NCBI GenBank assembly: GCA_963971285.1
Contig: OZ020248.1
Span: 3,038,001-3,102,000 of the forward strand
DNA: 64,000 bases
Direction of reading: 5' to 3'
Origin: Astropecten irregularis
Lineage: Eukaryota; Echinodermata; Asteroidea; Paxillosida; Astropectinidae
Made by a program: the position numbers and the translations under genes. Below the pieces are notes generated by a model. The model did not search any database. It saw only the letters and a program-made list of their open reading frames with translations, and was not told the DNA's origin. Of this stretch, positions 14,201-23,700 are shown one piece after another; positions within the stretch are counted from its first letter, which is position 1; every line of letters begins with the position of its first letter.

Positions 14201-16884
14201 CAAAACAATGAGTAAACAGTGCTCATCCACGTCGGTGAAGGGCAAGCCTAATTTGCATATCATATATTTCTTGCTTGCTAATGAAGTTTTGTAAAGAATG
14301 AATGCCATACAATAATTGGATGTTATCATTCAAACCCACAGGCTGTGAAGAACATAGTACTTAGTGCCTTAAGTATGTACAGCGCTGATAAGACCGGCAT
14401 GGTAGACTATGCATTAGAATCAGCAGGAGGCAGTGTAATAAGCACACGCTGCTCAGAGACGCATTATTCCAAGACAGCTCTACTTAGTATCTTTGGTATA
14501 CCACTGTGGTATATGGCCAACTCACCACGCACTGTTATACAGGTAAGATGCAGCTAGCTCTGAATAAATACCGGTACAGCAAAACCTTGATAAAGTCAAC
14601 CTCGGATGACCTGAAAGTCCGCTTAACTCGATGTGATGCTTTATTCCCACAGAAAGAATATGCTTCTGTGCAGTGTACGTAAATACTTTCGTATGTCAAA
14701 TAACCTGCAGTCAAAATCCTGCTTAAGTAGAAAATTTTCTTCCGAACAATGAAAAACATTTCGGCCGAGTCTGTCCTAATCAGGTGCTAAAATGACTTGA
14801 AATTTTTCTATGAACTGTCTATTTCAATGTTGCTACTCGGCTTTCATCCTCTCATTGTGAATGAATGAGTCACCAATTGCGTGGAGATTGACTGTATGCT
14901 ATGCAGCTAGCTGTGAATAATACACTGTAGCATCGCATCAGAGCAAGTACCACTATCTGTCTGTGCAGAAAGATCACATGTAGCAAAGGTTCCCAAAGAT
15001 TGTACTGAATCAATGGCATGAATATGACTGTTTTTCAATGCACATAAATTTATGCAGAATAACAGTTACACTTTAGAAAGAACTTTATTATGCACAATAC
15101 TACACCAGCACAGTAATAATTCAGTCTTCTTCGTTTAGTTTGTGTTACTTGCAAAGTATCTACTTCTGCTTTATCCATCATGTTTATTTAATCATCAAAG
15201 GGAAACTGACTGGATTAATTTTTAGTCTTGAAAAGTGAGCAAAGAAAAATTGTCTGGAGTGGGATTCGAACCAGCAACCTCCGGAATACCGTATTGGCAC
15301 TAATACCAACTGAGCTGTCCAGCCCTATGTTGTTTGTAAATGAACAAATATAATTGACTATTACAGTATTAGGGACACCACCAACATAGGATAGCTCAGT
15401 TGGTAAGAGTGCCTGTACAGTATTCCAGAGGTCGCTGGTTCGAATCCCACTCCGATCATGTTTATTTGATATAACAGAACTAGTGCATATTGTTCTGTGG
15501 TTGTAATCCAATGATTCTTGCTCCTTGATTAATAGCCTGATGTACAGCCAGGTAACTGCTGGGCCTTCAAGGGTACACAGGGCTACATAGTCATCCAGTT
15601 AGCTGGTATCATCAAACCAAGTGCATTCTCTATGGAACATATCCCTAAATCACTCTCACCTACGGGCACAATTGACAGTGCACCCAAGGAATTCAGTGTC
15701 TGGGTAAGTAAGCTCACTGATGAAACTTACGTCAACCTAGAGATCTTTTTACTTCTTGCTTACTTTTGATTTCAGCAGTCTATTGATGATGCTTAGGGTA
15801 AACAGAATGGAAGTTAAAACTGGGAGTTCTTTTCAGAATTCAATGTTAAAGATTGCTTAAGTACTGGCATTTGAAATTTCAGCTTGTTTACATAAATTTA
15901 TGCTGTGACTAAAAATCGGTACTTTGTTGCTATCATGGATTTGTTTGTTTGTTTGTTTATTTTAGGGTCTGGTTGATGAGGATGACACTACTGGTTTTCT
16001 GCTGGGTGAATACATCTACGATCAGGATGGATCACCGTTACAGTTCTTCGCAATCGAGGTCAGAAGAGTGGAATTTAGAGTTGTATTTTAAGTCATATGA
16101 AGAGCCAACATTTTGAAATTACATAAACCCCTCAGCCTGGGTTTATTTACAGACCTGCTTGTTCCGACCTCATTATCAGCCACTGGTCAGATAGAGATCA
16201 TCTGGCTGAGCTATAAGAGCAGGGAGCTCAGGGTAAACAATGCGGGCACACAGTAGCTGAATACCACTGCACAATATCCCAAATTCAAGGCGGACTGTAC
16301 TCTATGCATGTAGCTGTCTTGATAAGTAATCAAAAAGTGCTCGAAAATGTTGATCTGTTCATATGTAAATCCAGGGGGTAAACATACCACAATGAGCAAA
16401 TTGTTTGGAACAATAAAGGTTCATTGAACCTCTTAATCCAGACTGTACCCCCATTCAATGTATTTCAATGGAAATAATGAAGCAATCATGAATATTCTCA
16501 CACCATGATGAGGTGAACTGCTATAGATGCTTCCTGGGCAGAAGGGTTAAGTTCTAAGCCAATTTATCAAATAACGATTAATTAAAATCATTCCATCTTA
16601 GATCAAAATTAAATTATATAATACCACCACAAATTAATTTTCTTGTATCCAAAGTGTAAAATGTGATGTTTACACAATTGCATGCCAGCAGTTAATAGCA
16701 CATGGGTTCCGTTTGGTCAGCGATTTAATACTTTCCAACCATTTTTCGTTCATCTTTAAATATCTAGAAAGACGATGTGCAGCCAATACCAGCCGTTGAA
16801 CTGAAGATCCACAGTAACCATGGTAACTTGGAATACACGTGTCTGTATAGGTTCCGTGTTCATGGAACATTAGATCGACGGTAA
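2241..16884 (+). CDS. SUN-domain inner nuclear membrane protein (SUN1/SUN2-like), 5' partial
   Basis: LINC-complex protein: it spans the inner nuclear membrane and binds KASH proteins in the perinuclear space, linking lamina or telomeres to the cytoskeleton. Seventeen phase-consistent exons: 2241-2294, 2816-2845, 3936-4142, 5096-5358, 5738-5770, 6261-6542, 6946-7045, 7577-7746, 8453-8517, 9737-9961, 10387-12611, 13036-13153, 13631-13720, 14342-14542, 15536-15703, 15966-16058, 16768-16884 (stop TAA). This gives 1,479 codons after one leftover base; the initiator exon was not found. Order (residues counted from the first full codon): Ser-rich nucleoplasmic part (1-230), hydrophobic stretches at about 231-260, 295-322 and 364-395 (the last, Leu/Ala-rich after an RQRKRR-like basic run, is the likely membrane anchor), coiled coil 477-1217, SUN domain about 1290-1479. 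Far longer than human SUN1/SUN2 (roughly 700-800 aa), mainly through the coiled coil. SUN1 versus SUN2 orthology cannot be decided here. Confidence 0.93.
2957..3330 (+). repeat. TTAA-type MITE, subfamily B copy
   Basis: Begins TTAAAGTTAC and contains the shared core (GTATAAAGATGGTGTTGGTA, CTGCCTCAAATGCTGTA) plus the B-specific tail (TTTTTGCTCATGAATCTGCA). It lies in the intron between SUN exons 2 and 3. Confidence 0.65.
3563..3880. repeat. Foldback (long inverted-repeat) element in SUN intron
   Basis: Two arms of about 135 bp are inverted copies. The left arm holds TGCGGTGACACCATGTAATC, GTGTGTGGTTCTGAGAAGAA and GGAGAGTGACTGGTTGCCTG; the right arm holds their reverse complements in opposite order, around a short centre near 3720. 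The right end lies 55 bp before the acceptor of SUN exon 3936-4142. Confidence 0.8.
4269..4381. repeat. Short palindromic MITE
   Basis: The ends CTGTTTGTTTCAGGCAC and GTACCTGAAACAAACAGG are inverted copies, with an inner ATCAGTGATC/GATCACTGAT pair. A related diverged copy is at 45925-46075. Confidence 0.65.
4905..4995 (-). repeat. tRNA-derived SINE head or decayed tRNA-like sequence
   Basis: On the minus strand, an A-box-like CAGTGGCCTAGTGGT and a B-box-like ATGGGTTCGAGTCC lie about 50 bp apart, as in tRNA genes. The spacing is longer than in a normal tRNA, so this is read as a tRNA-derived repeat rather than a functional tRNA. Confidence 0.45.
5490..5665 (+). repeat. tRNA-derived SINE, family 1
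   Basis: Matches the family-1 pattern: GGGTTGGGTAGCTC (A-box region, degraded), GGTCACTGGTTCAAATGCCA (B-box region), then the non-tRNA tail TTTTTCTTTGTTCGCTTTTC, TCAGTTTCCCTTGTGG. It lies downstream of SUN exon 5096-5358. Confidence 0.7.
7090..7190. repeat. Short palindromic repeat, CACTGGCTGTGGCT type
   Basis: Contains CACTGGCTGTGGCTATG and, inverted, AGAGCCACAGCCACAGCCAC around an internal GTCAGTGGCTACGGC. Similar wording occurs in the better-preserved element at 17828-17967, so it is probably a diverged relative. Confidence 0.4.
8566..8732. repeat. MITE with about 40-bp terminal inverted repeats
   Basis: The left end AATGGACCTTTCTCATGAAA, continuing into ATGCTAATTAAATACGCGC, is matched inverted at the right end by GCGCGTATCTAATTAGCATA and GGGAAAGGTCCATT. 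The centre contains no open frame. It lies in the intron after SUN exon 8453-8517. Confidence 0.75.
8781..9268 (+). repeat. 58-bp minisatellite
   Basis: Eight tandem units of 58 bp (one of 59) plus a partial ninth, starting at 8781, 8839, 8898, 8956, 9014, 9072, 9130, 9188 and 9246. Each unit reads roughly AATGTGGCCCCTGAATC, TGCATAAAGATTGGTCTAAT, CAGGCACAGAGTTTGGATC. Units differ by a few substitutions (CACAGAG versus TGTAGTG variants). It lies in SUN intron 8518-9736. Confidence 0.95.
9354..9710 (+). repeat. TTAA-type MITE, subfamily A copy
   Basis: Starts TTAAGGGTGCAGCACGGGAT, holds the core GGATATGAAGATGGTGCTGG and the A-type tail (GTGACTCAGATGTCCAATTG, AAGTGTCAGTGCTGTTCTGT). It follows the minisatellite and ends about 30 bp before SUN exon 9737-9961. 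Confidence 0.75.
10090..10180 (+). repeat. Short repeat with GATCCTAGCAGGATC core
   Basis: GAGGGCTTGACACGTTTCGA TCCTAGCAGGATCTTTCTCA AAGGCTAAATGACAAGG also occurs, diverged, near 7848, 24675, 43222 and 43398. It may be one end of an otherwise unrecognised element. Confidence 0.5.
10387..12611 (+). CDS. Giant coiled-coil exon of the SUN gene
   Basis: A single 2,225-bp exon (phase 0 in, phase 2 out) encodes about 741 residues of Leu/Asp/Glu/Ser/Gln-rich sequence with heptad-like spacing and almost no Pro or aromatic residues. In the family, the lumenal coiled coil trimerises the protein and spans the perinuclear space up to the SUN domain. Acceptor is TTTTGTCAACAG and donor is GGGGTAAGT. The exon is G+C-richer than its flanking introns and is the largest uninterrupted open frame in the window. 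Motifs of the type LxxDVxxLxxxL recur, suggesting growth by internal duplication, although no exact repeat is visible. Confidence 0.93.
12663..12939. repeat. MITE with GGGCCCAATTTCATGGAATC ends
   Basis: About 275 bp. The left end AGGCCCAATTTCATGGAATC and right end GATTCCATGAAATTGGGCCC are inverted copies, and further inner pairs exist (CTTACGATTAGCG; ACCAAAACTCTTGCTTACGG). It begins about 50 bp after the donor of the giant SUN exon. A diverged partial copy is at 58161-58510. Confidence 0.8.
13240..13556 (-). repeat. TTAA-type MITE, subfamily A copy (inverted)
   Basis: Starts TTAAAGGTATAATACATGAT on the plus strand and ends ACATTTCTGTTTGGGTATGT, TACCAATCCTGTTCTGTAC: the family read backwards. 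The core appears as ACCAGCACCATCTTCATACC. It lies between SUN exons 13036-13153 and 13631-13720. Confidence 0.75.
14048..14262 (+). repeat. tRNA-derived SINE, family 2
   Basis: Has A box TGGCCTAGTGGTATGGCATC and B box GGATTCGAATCCC in tRNA-like spacing, followed by a unique region with TCGGTGAAGGGCAAG and TTGCATAT. A second copy with the same parts is at 49838-50037. It lies about 80 bp before SUN exon 14342-14542. Confidence 0.75.
14342..16884 (+). CDS. SUN-domain exons (C-terminus)
   Basis: Four exons (14342-14542, 15536-15703, 15966-16058, 16768-16884) encode the KASH-binding domain. Diagnostic motifs are [39 protein letters not shown], the PKEFSVWGL junction, and [12 protein letters not shown] just before the stop. 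The Cys in TRCSE corresponds to the residue that forms the disulfide with KASH peptides in human SUN2. The Cys residues in GNCWAF and EYTCLYRF correspond to the intradomain pair. All are present, so the domain looks functional. The reading frame ends LDRR-stop, seven codons after the YRFRV core. Confidence 0.95.
15192..15465. repeat. Inverted pair of family-1 tRNA-derived SINEs
   Basis: The left half is a minus-strand copy (tail, then GGGATTCGAACCAGC B box, then CCAACTGAGCTGTCC A box). The right half is a plus-strand copy (AACATAGGATAGCTCAGTTG, GGTTCGAATCCCACTCC). Together they form a natural inverted repeat of about 100-bp arms within the SUN intron upstream of exon 15536-15703. Confidence 0.75.
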
Positions 16885-17827
16885 CAATAGTACATAAGGT
16901 ATGTGTGATTATGAACGTTACTGTGCACAGGATCAACAGCGCCCTCTGCTGGTGATTGTTGTGAACCACTGGCTTGGATATAATGTTTGATAGCATGGAT
17001 TGTTTCAATATTGCAAAGCAATGATAATTTATGTATGTTTGCCTGTTTTGTAATCATATGTAGTTTGTCGTCTTTATTTGTTTGTTTGTTGTTTGTTTGC
17101 TTTTTTGTATGTTTATTTGACGTTTGTTTTATTGCAGTGCTTGAAGGTTTGCACGGTGGAATAACAATAAGTTAGGAAATTTGTGGAGACATCATGTATA
17201 TTTCTCGTTTTATACATGTGGTTCTATTCAGAACCAATATACATGTACTTAAAAAAAAGATGGATATACTAAAACATAAACATGTTTTTTTTGCCACAAA
17301 CTTCCTAACTTTTTGTTTTATTATTTGTTTGTCTGTTTGAATTGCTGAAAGTAAAATGTTTAATCCCCAATGTTTGTACATCAAAGCATCAGGCACTATC
17401 TACAGTGGTGCTTGGACTTTTGAATAGGCCTTAAGTTCACTGTGCATCTATCCTACATTTCGGTGTTATCTTTTCCAATGGGTATACAAGGATGGTGACA
17501 AGATGGATGCACCCAGGCTGAATACGGCCTATTGTCATTGGTTTTAGTCACAGATCCAAATCAGCCAAAATCCATATAGGCCTTGCCTGCTCAACTTGTC
17601 CCAAGGACACTGGAAAATATTGGTCTTTGACAGATTCAGGAATTGATGATGAGAAGAAATGATGAACCTTCATTTGTCATTGTCAGATGAATAATTGTCT
17701 GATTTTCTTTGGGAGAATCCGTAATGATTTATTATGTGAATCACATTTACCAATCTTGTCTGTTCCATCTGATGGGGACTACTACAGGTTATGTTGTTCT
17801 GTGTATAGATTTTTGTTCAGAGGAAAA

Positions 17828-17967
17828 TTAGCCCGTGTCCCAAATCTCTGGCTGCGGCTGCAAATAAATGCACAAGTCTATGGAAACAGCTGTAGTCACT
17901 GGCTAGTGGCTGCCATAGATGCGTGTGTAATTTATAGCCGCAGCCAGAGATTTGGGACACGGCCTAA
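17828..17967. repeat. Short MITE, TTAGCCCGTGTCCC ends
   Basis: About 140 bp. The left end TTAGCCCGTGTCCCAAATCT with CTGGCTGCGGCT is matched inverted by AGCCGCAGCCAGAGATTTGG and GACACGGCCTAA. The centre is a diverged CACTGGCTAGTGGCTGCC palindrome. Confidence 0.8.
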
Positions 17968-19162
17968 TGTTGACTGAAAATATCATTCAACTAACAGTGG
18001 TCATTTATTATTTATAAGTTAAAGCTGTACAAATAACTTAAATCTAAGCAGTGAAAAAAAAAAAACGCTTCCTAGTGGGTTATTGCCAGATATATTGCTT
18101 TTTCTGTTTATTTTTCTACTTTAATTTAGTGTTTTTGTTTGTAGGGGATTACTTTTGATAATGATTTGAACTAAATCATAACATTGTCTACATCTTTTAT
18201 TGGTATTAATAGGCAAAGTGGCGGAAGCCATGAAGAAAATAATACGTTTGTTGCATTTGAGAGTATGAAAGAAGCAATGCAGTATTGTTCATTACCTTTC
18301 ATTTATTTAACGGAAACCGAGACATTATTATTAAAAAAAAAATGGAAATATTCAAAGGGGTTCAACACACAGTAACATGAAGGTGCTTTTGTTTGAATTT
18401 GTAAAAGTTTTGTTTTTGCTGAATATTTGCAATTAGCAATATTAGTTGTATAAAGTTGAAAAAAGAAATGTTTATTTTGCCGATATTAGTTGGTTTTTTT
18501 TATTTAATTATTTTGAAGATTTAAATGTTACCAAGCATTAAGTGTGCAGTGCTGAAATTTTGGTTGATTAAGAAAAAAAATGCAAATTTTTGTGAAATTT
18601 CAAAGGTAATTTATGGAGAAATTCCAAGTAGGATTTATACCAAAAAAACAGAACAAATTTGACATTATACTGGAATATGCCTTAATGTACATTACAATTT
18701 GCATGCTTAGCCATCACTTGCCAAAGACATTTTATACCAACCTAATTAATGAGAAAACAAATTTAATCCCGGAAAGAATGAATGAAATACAAAAGAAAAT
18801 AGGAACAATGGTTCTATTGTTAACACTGATAAAATCAGATGGTTTTTTAATCGGTAGGTCTTCAGTATACATGGAGATTGTTTGAGTTCCACAGTCTTTG
18901 CACAGATTTGTCTATTGTATTTATTATTTGTTCCCATAGTAAATGATCTATTGATCGGCATTGATAAAACCTAAGAAGACATCAGGCCTTGAAGTTGAGA
19001 AGATTATATATCTACGCATAAACTGGATTCATTCCCTTATTTTCCCTTCAATCTTCCCTTTTCCGAATTTGTCCACCTGTTCAAGTTAATCAACGGTCCT
19101 CAGTTTCGTTTTTGTTTTGAAGTTTTTTCTGCCTAAAAGGCTTCATAATTGATGTGCTCTCT

Positions 19163-19299
19163 CCATTCGGTGTGTTCGTTTAGCTTACACAGGGCAGCTC
19201 TGACATGGGAATGGTCGCGTTTACCGCACAAATCAAGCAAGAGGGTGGGTGAGGTTGACTTGTGTCGGCTCGTTGAAGCTAAATGAACACACCCAATGG
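19163..19299. repeat. Short MITE with 24-bp terminal inverted repeats
   Basis: The left end CCATTCGGTGTGTTCGTTTA is matched inverted at the right end by AAATGAACACACCCAATGG, with two mismatches. The 137-bp element has a G+C-richer centre and no open frame. Confidence 0.7.
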
Positions 19300-20787
19300 T
19301 TATTATGCAAATAACTCAAGAAAATCAGTTTTAGAAGTGTGCATTGTTATTGAACACTTGCTAGCATGTATGTAGGCTTAAACAAAAACAATTAATTTCT
19401 TTTGAAAACCCCCAAAAGAATCGTTAACTCTGAATACAACAGAACAACCACATTCTCTGAAATATCATCCTGAAAATGTTATTGTAATTATTGACTAGAA
19501 TTCTTACGAGATTTTATATGAAATACAAACATCTACGAAGGTAACAGAGAGATGCTTTATAATGTACTATTATTAGTTGATGTAAAATACGATTTGAATT
19601 TTGAAGTGATTTTGTACCAAAGATGGTACGCTTTTTTGGTAATTATGAAACAGCTATTAAAACATGCCAGTTGATAATTATATCTCTTTGTCGAGAGTGC
19701 AGAATTTAAAATTTAGTTTAAAGTGAAACTATTCTGCATTATGATGCAGAAACTAAGATAGTCAGATTGTGGTTCAGTATCATGGATTCTTTGCAGTGAC
19801 ATTTGACTGCCATCACGTAATGGGAAACATTTTGTTGAAATTGTCTTAAACGGATGTATGGTATTCACGGTTCATTAGCCAGCCCCAAGTGTTTTGACAC
19901 TATTGGAAAGTTTGCAGCTCATGTCATCACTGGTGATAGTAGTACATGGGACTTTGGTCTGTGAAATTACCTATCCATTTAACTGATCACATATCATATG
20001 AGGTGACTTTCTTTGATATTCCCGATGCAAGAGAATATTCGTATAATGCACCTTGTGTGATACGCATGACCTTCAATTGAGGAATATTGCACAGTGCATT
20101 TTGCATAACAGATGGAAGATAGTGGCAATGCTCCATATTGCCAAATTGCACTACCTTGCATTATTATTGACTTATTACAGCCACTTTGGTTTCTACATTC
20201 CCATGACACTCACTTTGTAACTGACCTGGGAATATTTCATTCTTGCATGTCAAATTCTTAAATTCTTTTGCCGTCAAACTAAAACTAAAAATAAACAAGC
20301 ACTCCATAAAGAGAGAAATTTTTTTTTTCTGTGTAAATTGCTGTAAATATGTTATTAAATTCTGGGTCATTTACATGAACTTGAATGTCGTACTTTGATT
20401 TGTTTAGTGCGTTTTATTTTAGGAGCATGTAGCTTTTAATACAAACTGTAAAACACTGGTTGTGTTTGGCCATCCTATGCATATTTTACAGATTCACCAT
20501 TTTGGGGCAGAAATAGTTCTCTTTTTAAAATATATTAAATAGGCATCTTTGCCAATATATTATGCATCAAATTTAAATATACACTGTTGAAAAAAACAAC
20601 AACATAATTATATTAAGATATTATAAGTTGCAACATTTGCATTCAGACAAAAACCCTGCAATTGAATAAATTAACCTTTTTAACACTTAATATTACTTAC
20701 TGCTGAATTGGAGCATTAACAAGAAAAATTGATTAAGCAATATGCTTAACATATGAGTAGCGACAAATAAAACGTTGGAAAATTTGC

Positions 20788-23700
20788 TTATTCCTTTGCA
20801 TCGGTTATACCGCCAGTAGATATAGCAAATGTAGCTTCATTTTCCGGCATGTCGGGGCTGTAACAAAAACAAATGACAATTTGTAAGTTGTTATGTCTAT
20901 TGCCTACAGAGAAAATCGGTTAAAGGGACTGAAACAAATCTATGCTCCATGTTGACTGCAAAACGAAAGGGAGAGCAGCCTGGGGCGGATCTAGCTTTCA
21001 GGAAACGGGGGAGGGGGTGGAAATCAAAAAGTACCATTCCGATAAAATCAAGCCTTGAAGAAGTTGGGTCACAATCATGAAGAAGGTGGGCCTGAAAAAA
21101 TTATTGAGGGACGTGTAATGGCGAGTATGAATTTTGGCATAGCCTCCAATTTTTCTGTTTTTAACAAAACAGAAGATTTTTTGTTGAGATTGTTCTCAAA
21201 TTATAGGTTATAAAATATGGCAAACAATCAAATCACAGGTGTAAAAAAATGTTTTGAAAAATGCACAGGAATTAATTATTGCCCATTTTTTTCTTTTCTC
21301 CATTTTACTGATAAGAATAATAGTATTGGTCTGCGGCTGAACAGGGGGGTTGCAATTCCCCAAATCCCCCTCTAGATCCGCCACTGCATGGAGAAAGATT
21401 GAAGATGCCAGAGTTGATCCTTATAGCAGAATATTTAGGTACTGCAGACGTGCTTTGATATTAAAAATACAGGATTCAACTTGAATGTTTTCTGCTCAGC
21501 CAGACACAGAATGCCTGAGAACGTGAAAGATTGACCTTCCAGATATAAACTGGCTAGACTGTGCGTAATGTGTTACGTCAGGAGTGTTCAGGGCACACTA
21601 ATGTTAGATCAAGACAATTAAGAACGTCATCGTCGACTGATCGGGGAGGAACTCAGTCATTTCCTCCTACCTCCTCCCAATATTCAGGAGACAGAGATCC
21701 TCCAAGGAATGGAGGCTTGAATTGCTGACGAGGTACTAGGTAGGTAAACCCTCTAGTGCCCTGTCTCTAGTTTTAAGAGACCATCTGTCTTGTTTCATGG
21801 CAAGCGGCTTGCTCCTCCACCCTTTCCTGTTCCTTTTACCTTACACGACTGGTTGATTAGAACAAGAAATGTCTTTTGGACCTTTATGAAACCAGGCTTG
21901 AGGCTAAACTTGGGATTTATTCCGCTACCGCCATTTGAGGCCTGCAAAACGAAACAAAGGGATTGTGCCACATGTGAAGCCGAAGAAAGGCTCCAGCTTT
22001 GCCATGAACCTCGTTATATAATCCCAAGCCTACCCTCAAGCCTCACCAAACTGCCATTTGACGCTCACAAAAGAAAACGAACGGATTGCTCCACATGACG
22101 AAGCCGAAGAAAGGCCCCAGCTTCGTCATGTACCTCAAGCTCCTTCATTTCATTTAGGACATAAAATGGTGGTAGCAAAATAAATCCTAAGTCTAGCCTC
22201 AAGTCTCACCAAACTGCCATTTGAGGCCCACAGAACGAAATGAAGGGATTGCTCCACATGACGAAGCTGACAAAAATTCCAGCTTCATCATGTAATTAAG
22301 CCCCTTTTTTTCATTTAGGACACAAAATGACGGTAGCAAAATAAATCCCAAGTCTAGCCTCAAGCCTTGTTTCGTAAAAGGTCACTATAGTTGACCTTTG
22401 GGGTCTGGTCCCTGACTCTGACCTGTCATATATCTTGGCAATCCTCAGCTCCCCTCGTCCTTTGCGCAGACTCAGTCTTGTAGTGGATGCGTGGGCTAAG
22501 ATGTGACCACCAATTGGCTTCTTGGGGTCGGCTTGAAAACTGGAAGAAAAACAAAATTGTTGTTGGTGTCATCTTATTCTTCATCACTTCTCCATGAAGT
22601 CACTGAAAATGTACTAAAATCATTTTCAAACAAAAAAAGTGGAAATTTCAATAGTTTCCATACTATTGTTTTCTCTTTTCAATGACATAAGAGTGAAGTG
22701 GGGGAAAAAAAAAGAGGAAATCAGCTGATTCAAGGAAATGTTGCATGCCTGTCTTTTACTAATAGGATCATTGCCCGATATAAAATAACACAGGACAAAG
22801 AAGAGACAAGCCTATTTGTTTGACTGAGCTTATTCTGAACATGAGAGAATGACCTATGCTTATGTCAGGGCCATAAATGGCCCTGCTTAGCACAAACAAT
22901 TGCTAACCATGAAATGTCTGTCTAAATAAAAAAAACATGATTAACAACCAAAGTTCAATGTGTTATGTATCACTTGTGATTGTTATTTGGCTGTTGTTCG
23001 CTGACCATGAATATCAAATGAAATTTACAATGGTGGTTTGTTTTATTGAGCAAGACATGTTGGGCTAAGCAATTTTATTAGTGCTTAGCAGCTCCATATA
23101 TGAAATTGGCCCTGGTTCATTATCTGATTCCAGCAAGGACTCAGTAGACTATAAAGGATTTATTACCTCATGGTTGCTCCAGGATCAGCCGTCATCTGAT
23201 TTGTCACAAAAACTGCCACATTGTATTCTGATGGTTACAAATGGGATGGAACAGATGAATAAGAATCCTGATAGTTCAATGTCTACTTTATGAATAGATT
23301 GAACATGATACATCGACTGGGGATTGGTTCTCAGGAAATCACAGGAAATCACACTTGAATCACGCTCAGCTGACACAATGGGCCTTTCTCAAAGCTCGGC
23401 TCTGGCTCAGGCTCCAGCTCCATTTCGTGAATCCATTCTAAAATAACAGGTATCAAAAGAGAGGCTTTTGGCTGCGGTTCGGAAGTAGATTCTCTGGTTT
23501 GAAAAGGAAAACAGAGTTTCAGCTTCAATGAAAAAGCACAACCTATATTTTCAGCATATGGATGACAGAAACGAAGCTCTAGAGCCTGAGCCAGAGCCAA
23601 ACTTTGAGAAAGGCCCTAGATATTCAACCTACTATTAACTAACCTTCCGATATTTTCTGCAGTTTTGATAGCATCTGAGCCAGTTTCTGTTGTCGATCTG

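Larger units (their letters stand above)
16885..20787. other. Tail-to-tail interval between SUN and DMC1
   Basis: Holds the 3' UTRs of SUN (+) and DMC1 (-) and AT-rich spacer. No convincing coding frame was found. Two short inverted-repeat elements lie here (17828-17967 and 19163-19299). A GTTTGTTT run lies at about 17078-17130. Confidence 0.6.

Noticed and set aside
13910..14329. 139-codon minus-strand frame
   Set aside because: It overlaps the family-2 SINE and a further tRNA-like stretch in antisense; no protein similarity recognised.
15380..15460. Possible functional tRNA gene
   Set aside because: A and B boxes are good, but the sequence is part of a longer repeated unit with a common leader and tail found at least five more times, so it is a SINE head.
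18613..18885. 90-codon Lys/Ile-rich frame between SUN and DMC1
   Set aside because: Low-complexity AT-rich sequence in a probable 3' UTR or spacer; no recognised domain.
21790..22098. 102-codon frame upstream of the last DMC1 exon
   Set aside because: It coincides with the diverged 120-160-bp tandem repeat, and the similarity between units ignores codon positions.
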